From positions 6,613,001 to 6,677,000 of the forward strand of contig NZ_CP050063.1 in the NCBI RefSeq assembly GCF_011604685.1: 64,000 bases of DNA. The letters run 5' to 3'. Under the pieces are notes generated by a model. The model was not told the DNA's origin and did not search any database. It saw nothing but the letters and a program-made list of their open reading frames with translations. Below are positions 60,434 through 64,000 of the stretch, one piece after another. The DNA is from Spirosoma aureum. Its GTDB lineage: Bacteria; Bacteroidota; Bacteroidia; Cytophagales; Spirosomataceae. The stretch's first letter is position 1. Each line of letters opens with the position of its first letter. The position numbers and the translations under genes were made by a program.

Positions 60434-61795
60434 TTGCAAACGCTCACAAAATCAGGTCGTTTTCGCTGGCGAATAGTTGCCCTTTTATTCCTGGCAACGA
60501 CCATAAATTACATCGACCGACAGGTACTTTCCTTCACAATGACCGATGAAGTATTCAGGAAGGAAATGCTTGATTTACCCATTGATAAAGAGCTTACGAA
60601 GGAGGCTATTGACCGATTTAAAATTCTGTATAGTGACGTTGATGCCGCCTTTAAATTTGCCTATGCGATCGGTTTTTTACTGGTCGGCTGGCTGATTGAC
60701 CGGATCGGCACCAAACGCGGATTCGCATTAGGTATCATTGTCTGGAGCATTGCGGCTACCTTAACGACATTCGTCCAGAATATGGCCGGGCTACGCTGGA
60801 CACGAGCCATTTTAGGCCTGGGCGAATCGGCCAATTTTCCCTCGGCGGTCAAAACCATATCGGAATGGTTTCCCCGGCGCGAGCGCTCGTTTGCCAATGG
60901 TCTGTTCAACGCAGGCACGAATGTCGGAATCATTCTGACAGCCCTCTTCATCCCTTATCTGATTTTACAACTTGGCTGGCGAAGTTCATTTTTTGTGACG
61001 GGTTTACTGGGCTTTGCGTTATCGGTATTGTGGTGGTTTACCTACAGCAAACCCGAACGAAACCCAAAGCTTTCACCCGTTGAATTGGCTTACATTCGCA
61101 GCGACGAGGAAAAACGAGTTCCGGTAAAACCTTCCTGGGGTCAGTTACTGGGGTATAAACAAACGTGGGCCTTCGCCGTTGGTAAGTTTATGGCCGACCC
61201 GATCTGGTGGTTTTACATGACCTGGCTACCCGATTTTTTCAACTCCAACGACGCACTCGATCAGAAACTTGACCTTAAAAGCTTTGGTGTTCCGTTCCTG
61301 ATTATCTACGTCGTCTCCGATGCAGGGAGCATTTTTTTCGGCTGGCTCAGTACACAGTTTATGAGCCTTGGCTGGTCGGCAAACCGCGCCCGCAAAACCA
61401 CCATGCTTATCTGCGCTTTGTGCGTCGTTCCGATATTTTTTGCCGCCCAAACCAATAGTCTGACCGTGGCTATCGCCCTGATTTCGCTGGCAACAGCCGC
61501 ACACCAGGGCTGGGCAGCCAATATGTACACGTTTGCATCAGACCTGTTCCCAAGAAATGTCGTTGCGTCGGTAACGGGTATTGGTGGTATGTTCGGCGCT
61601 GTGGGAGGCATTCTGCTGGCCTTGCTGTCGGGACGCATTATTACAGCTTTTGGGTATTTGCCCATGTTTATCGTTGCCAGTTGCGCCTACCTGATTGCCC
61701 TGGTACTTATCCATTTAATTTTACCCAAACTTGAACCAGTAAAAGCTGAAGAACTTGAAAAAATTGGCAAGTGGAGCATATTGAGTACAAAATAA
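60434..61795 (+). CDS. MFS transporter, hexuronate (ExuT-like) family
   Basis: A 453-residue major facilitator with twelve membrane helices of the anion:cation symporter family, likely to import glucuronate or galacturonate. The start SGRFRWRIVALLFLATTINYIDRQVLSFTM and the blocks LLVGWLIDRIGTKRGFALGI and LGLGESANFPSAVKTISEWFPRRERSFANGLFNAGTNVG are typical of ExuT/GudP-type carriers. An in-frame TAG at 60419-60421 leaves TTG at 60434 as the only initiator before the first helix, so this gene starts with TTG. It heads the plus-strand group with kdgK, kdgA and uxaB, although palindrome copy E lies directly behind it. Confidence 0.95.
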   Translation: MQTLTKSGRFRWRIVALLFLATTINYIDRQVLSFTMTDEVFRKEMLDLPIDKELTKEAIDRFKILYSDVDAAFKFAYAIGFLLVGWLIDRIGTKRGFALGIIVWSIAATLTTFVQNMAGLRWTRAILGLGESANFPSAVKTISEWFPRRERSFANGLFNAGTNVGIILTALFIPYLILQLGWRSSFFVTGLLGFALSVLWWFTYSKPERNPKLSPVELAYIRSDEEKRVPVKPSWGQLLGYKQTWAFAVGKFMADPIWWFYMTWLPDFFNSNDALDQKLDLKSFGVPFLIIYVVSDAGSIFFGWLSTQFMSLGWSANRARKTTMLICALCVVPIFFAAQTNSLTVAIALISLATAAHQGWAANMYTFASDLFPRNVVASVTGIGGMFGAVGGILLALLSGRIITAFGYLPMFIVASCAYLIALVLIHLILPKLEPVKAEELEKIGKWSILSTK

Positions 61796-61806
61796 ATACT
61801 ACGCAA

Positions 61807-61888
61807 TTAGGACTTTCGCGGAGAACCGTGCCACGGTTTGTTTGCACATGATTAGTAACCGTGGTACGGTTCTCCGCGAAAGTCCTAA
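61807..61888. repeat. Dispersed palindromic repeat, copy E
   Basis: Arms of 32 bases (61807-61838 and 61857-61888) pair throughout except for one G-T wobble. The left arm begins TTAGGACTTTCGCGG and ends GTGCCACGGTT; the right begins AACCGTGGTAC. The loop is 18 bases. It lies between two co-directional genes of the hexuronate locus, 12 bases after the transporter stop. The outer end AGGACTTTC is shared with copy C and TTTCGC with copy B. Confidence 0.92.
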
Positions 61889-61945
61889 CTATTTTTCACA
61901 GGATGCCAGTAACTTGCATTTTCTTTTAACTCCCTGTTACCATAC

Positions 61946-62938
61946 ATGAAAGTCATCACTTTCGGCGAAGTTATGCTCCGGCTCAGTCCACCGGGTGTTG
62001 AGCGTTTTGTACAAACAGATTCGTTGACCATGCACTTTGGCGGCACCGAAGCCAATGTAGCCGTCTCATTAGCGCAATTAGGCCTCGAAACGGCCCACGT
62101 TACCCGCTTCCCTGACCACGCTCTTGGGCGATCGGCAACTGGCTACCTGCGACGCTATGGCGTTGGTACCCAGCATGTTCGTTATGGCGATGGCCGCCTG
62201 GGCTTGTATTTTCTCGAAACCGGTGCCGGGAGCCGCGCCAGTCAGATTGTTTATGACCGGGTCGACTCCGCCTTTTCGCGCATTACGGCCAATGATATTG
62301 ACTGGGAGTCTATCCTGACCGGTGCCGACTGGTTTCACTGGACGGGTATTACGCCAGCCCTTTCACAGGGAGCGGCCGATTGCCTGTTAGCGGGCATACA
62401 GACCGCCAATCGGCTGGGAGTGCCGGTTTCGGGCGATATTGTCTACCGGAGTAATCTTTGGCAATATGGTCGAAGTCCCCAGGAGATCATGCCCGCATTA
62501 ACGGAAGGTTGTACGCTGATTTTAGGCAACAAATCGCTCTTTTCGGAACTTTACGGGGTTGTCGGCAGTACTTTTATTGAAGCAGGACGGGCAATGATGC
62601 GCCGGTTTCCAACGATTAAATATGTAACGGACACCAAACGCAATTCGTTGAGCGCATCACACAACCAGCTATCGGCTAAGTTGTATGATGGCAGCATCGT
62701 CCATAAGTCAAGAGTATATGATATTCAGCCTATTGTGGATCGAATCGGCACTGGCGATGCCTACATGGCCGGACTAATTTATGGCTTGCTTACCTTCAAT
62801 GACCCGCAACGGGCGGTTGAATTTGGGTCAGCAGCATCGGCCCTGAAACATACGATTCCCGGCGACGTCAACCTGGCCACCGTAACCGAAATCGAAACAC
62901 TGGAGGCCGGTGATAGTTCTGGAAAATTGAGACGATAA
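61946..62938 (+). CDS. kdgK: 2-keto-3-deoxygluconate kinase (PfkB family)
   Basis: KdgK phosphorylates 2-keto-3-deoxygluconate to KDPG. This 330-residue ribokinase/PfkB-type sugar kinase starts MKVITFGEVMLRLSPPGVERFVQTDSL and has the glycine-rich N-terminal motif MHFGGTEANVAVSLAQLG. The C-terminal signature DRIGTGDAYMAGLIYG has the catalytic base D271. The FLETGAGSRASQIVYDRVDSAFS block is typical of KDG kinases. The hexuronate genes on either side support the specific assignment. kdgA follows 52 bases downstream, so they are probably one transcript. Confidence 0.94.
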   Translation: MKVITFGEVMLRLSPPGVERFVQTDSLTMHFGGTEANVAVSLAQLGLETAHVTRFPDHALGRSATGYLRRYGVGTQHVRYGDGRLGLYFLETGAGSRASQIVYDRVDSAFSRITANDIDWESILTGADWFHWTGITPALSQGAADCLLAGIQTANRLGVPVSGDIVYRSNLWQYGRSPQEIMPALTEGCTLILGNKSLFSELYGVVGSTFIEAGRAMMRRFPTIKYVTDTKRNSLSASHNQLSAKLYDGSIVHKSRVYDIQPIVDRIGTGDAYMAGLIYGLLTFNDPQRAVEFGSAASALKHTIPGDVNLATVTEIETLEAGDSSGKLRR

Positions 62939-62990
62939 TATAGGTGTGCCGTTTACAGTAGTCTATTGCACACGATAAAACTAAAAAATA

Positions 62991-63653
62991 ATGGCCCGTA
63001 TTTCCCGATTGGCACTTTATCAGACCATCCGCCAGGTGCCCCTTGTCCCTGTTTTTTATCACCCCGACGATGAAATTTGTCTTGGTGTCGTGTCGGCCTG
63101 CTACAAGGCGGGTGTTCGGGCATTTGAGTTTACGAACCGGGGTGATTTTGCGCATGAGCGATTTGCCAACCTCAGCCGAGTATGTTCACGAGAGTTTCCG
63201 GGGCTGGCACTCGGTGCCGGTACTGTTCTGGACGCACCAACCGCTGGCCTTTACCTTCAGCTCGGGGCCGATTTTATCGTCGGTCCGACATTCAGCGAGG
63301 AAATTGCCCGCCTGTGTAATCGCCGAAAGGTAGCGTATATGCCCGGCTGTGCCACACTGACTGAAATCACAACCGCTCACGAGTGGGGTGTCGAGATTGT
63401 GAAGGTGTTTCCGGGCGAAGTGCTGGGGCCAAATTTTATCCGGAGCCTAAGCGGACCGCTTCCCTTTGCCACGGCTATGGTAACCGGGGGCGTTGAACCC
63501 AATCAGGAAAGTTTGTCCAAATGGTTTGGTGCAGGCGCGGTAGCTGTGGGCATGGGCTCTCAGCTATTTCCTAAAGATGTACTCGCAAATCGTGCATTTG
63601 ATAAAATAGAAGCTACAGTTAGCGATGTAGTGCGTATTATTGCCGGATTATGA
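62991..63653 (+). CDS. kdgA: KDPG/KHG aldolase
   Basis: This aldolase (also called Eda) splits 2-keto-3-deoxy-6-phosphogluconate into pyruvate and glyceraldehyde-3-phosphate, ending the hexuronate pathway. It is 220 residues. Family marks are VPVFYHPDDEICLGVVSACYKAGVRAFEFTNRG with the catalytic Glu, LALGAGTVLD, FIVGPTFSEE, YMPGCATLTEI and the Schiff-base Lys K138 in VEIVKVFPGE. The end GAVAVGMGSQLFPKD is typical. It lies between kdgK and uxaB on the same strand. The fold and active site are complete. Confidence 0.96.
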   Translation: MARISRLALYQTIRQVPLVPVFYHPDDEICLGVVSACYKAGVRAFEFTNRGDFAHERFANLSRVCSREFPGLALGAGTVLDAPTAGLYLQLGADFIVGPTFSEEIARLCNRRKVAYMPGCATLTEITTAHEWGVEIVKVFPGEVLGPNFIRSLSGPLPFATAMVTGGVEPNQESLSKWFGAGAVAVGMGSQLFPKDVLANRAFDKIEATVSDVVRIIAGL

Positions 63654-63703
63654 AGAATCAACTATCCATTTTCATTTTTACGCAATAGTAAACGAATACT
63701 TAG

Positions 63704-64000
63704 ATGACTGCAGAGCAGACTGCCACCCACCCAACTATGTCTAAACTTACCCGTTCTACGCATCCCGCTCCTGTTTTTCCCGAAAAGGTATTGCAGTTCG
63801 GTACAGGCGTCCTGCTGCGTGGCCTGCCCGATTATCTGGTGCAGAAAGCCAACGCCGAAGGCCGATTCAACGGTTCGATTGTAGTCGTTAAATCAACTGA
63901 CAGTCAGACCAATGAATTTTCAGATCAGGATAATTTATATACGGTAGCTGTTCGGGGAGTTCAGCAGGGCGAAAACGTATCGGAAACAATGGTTGTTTCA
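63704..64000 (+). CDS. uxaB: Tagaturonate reductase, 5' part
   Basis: UxaB (altronate oxidoreductase) reduces D-tagaturonate to D-altronate with NADH. Only 99 codons are inside the window. The family start FPEKVLQFGTGVLLRGLPDYLVQKANAEGRFNGSIVVVKST is unmistakable and has the nucleotide-binding FGTGVLLRG. KSTDSQTNEFSDQDNLYTVAVRGVQ follows. Starts at 63704 (MTAEQTATHP) or 63737 (MSKLTRSTHP) are both in frame. It is the last gene of the plus-strand hexuronate group and continues past the window end, where uxaA would be expected. Confidence 0.93.
   Translation, partial: MTAEQTATHPTMSKLTRSTHPAPVFPEKVLQFGTGVLLRGLPDYLVQKANAEGRFNGSIVVVKSTDSQTNEFSDQDNLYTVAVRGVQQGENVSETMVVS

Noticed and set aside
1..64000. 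CRISPR arrays, insertion sequences, prophage, rRNA and tRNA genes
   Set aside because: No regularly spaced direct repeats, transposase or integrase frames, phage structural genes or rRNA/tRNA signatures were seen on either strand.

Overview
The window reads as ordinary chromosome of a Bacteroidota bacterium, most likely a Cytophagales member of the Spirosoma type. This is inferred from gene content (GLPGLI protein plus TonB-dependent receptor, a hybrid two-component sensor of the HTCS type, DUF4920, a K+-type membrane pyrophosphatase), from TAnnTTTG promoter motifs and from the lack of Shine-Dalgarno sequences. No rRNA or tRNA gene is present, so the assignment cannot be made firm. No prophage, insertion sequence, integrase or CRISPR array was seen.

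Layout. 1-11 kb: stress and housekeeping genes (membrane-tailed SDR, TspO-like protein, ClpB, Bax-inhibitor-like protein, zinc metallopeptidase, old yellow enzyme, CDF transporter, secreted MetX-like hydrolase), with a DUF4160 gene broken by a stop codon. 11-17.3 kb: a sensing module in which a TonB receptor and GLPGLI protein lie divergent from a histidine kinase/OmpR regulator pair, with a tandem 8-bp repeat between them. 17.3-19.7 kb: a gene-poor, increasingly AT-rich stretch holding five intrinsic terminators in under 1 kb, candidate structured RNAs, a 24-residue membrane peptide gene and two small unknown genes. 19.7-24.7 kb: an orphan 1330-residue HTCS regulator and a stand-alone sigma factor. 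25-31 kb: FumC, AraC/SDR pair, a 7TM LytS-like kinase, an 80-residue LuxR-type HTH protein and a peptidoglycan-binding protein. 31.6-39.5 kb: DeoC, a sugar-phosphate isomerase, PAP2, a four-gene set (GT2, NodS-like methyltransferase, PIG-L deacetylase, acyl-CoA dehydrogenase), PRPP synthetase and ribosomal protein L25. 40-56.5 kb: small membrane and metabolic proteins, a pyrophosphatase fused to an OmpA domain, two exported amidohydrolases, gamma-glutamyltransferase, an FAD oxidoreductase, an M13 peptidase and small envelope proteins. 56.5-64 kb: an epoxide-hydrolase-like enzyme and a hexuronate catabolism locus.

How the genes work together. The hexuronate locus is nearly a complete pathway: MFS uptake, UxaC isomerisation, UxaB reduction (cut by the window end), UxuA dehydration to 2-keto-3-deoxygluconate, KdgK phosphorylation and KdgA cleavage to pyruvate and glyceraldehyde-3-phosphate. 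A strong dyad lies in its divergent promoter, and a possible attenuator lies ahead of uxaC. The GT2/NodS/PIG-L/acyl-CoA dehydrogenase set resembles the enzymology of Nod-factor synthesis and may make an unknown modified sugar.

The most unusual non-coding signal is a family of five dispersed intergenic palindromes (10.0, 31.3, 39.6, 41.9 and 61.8 kb) that share a GTGCCACGGTT core but have different, self-complementary outer arms. These look like REP-type elements.
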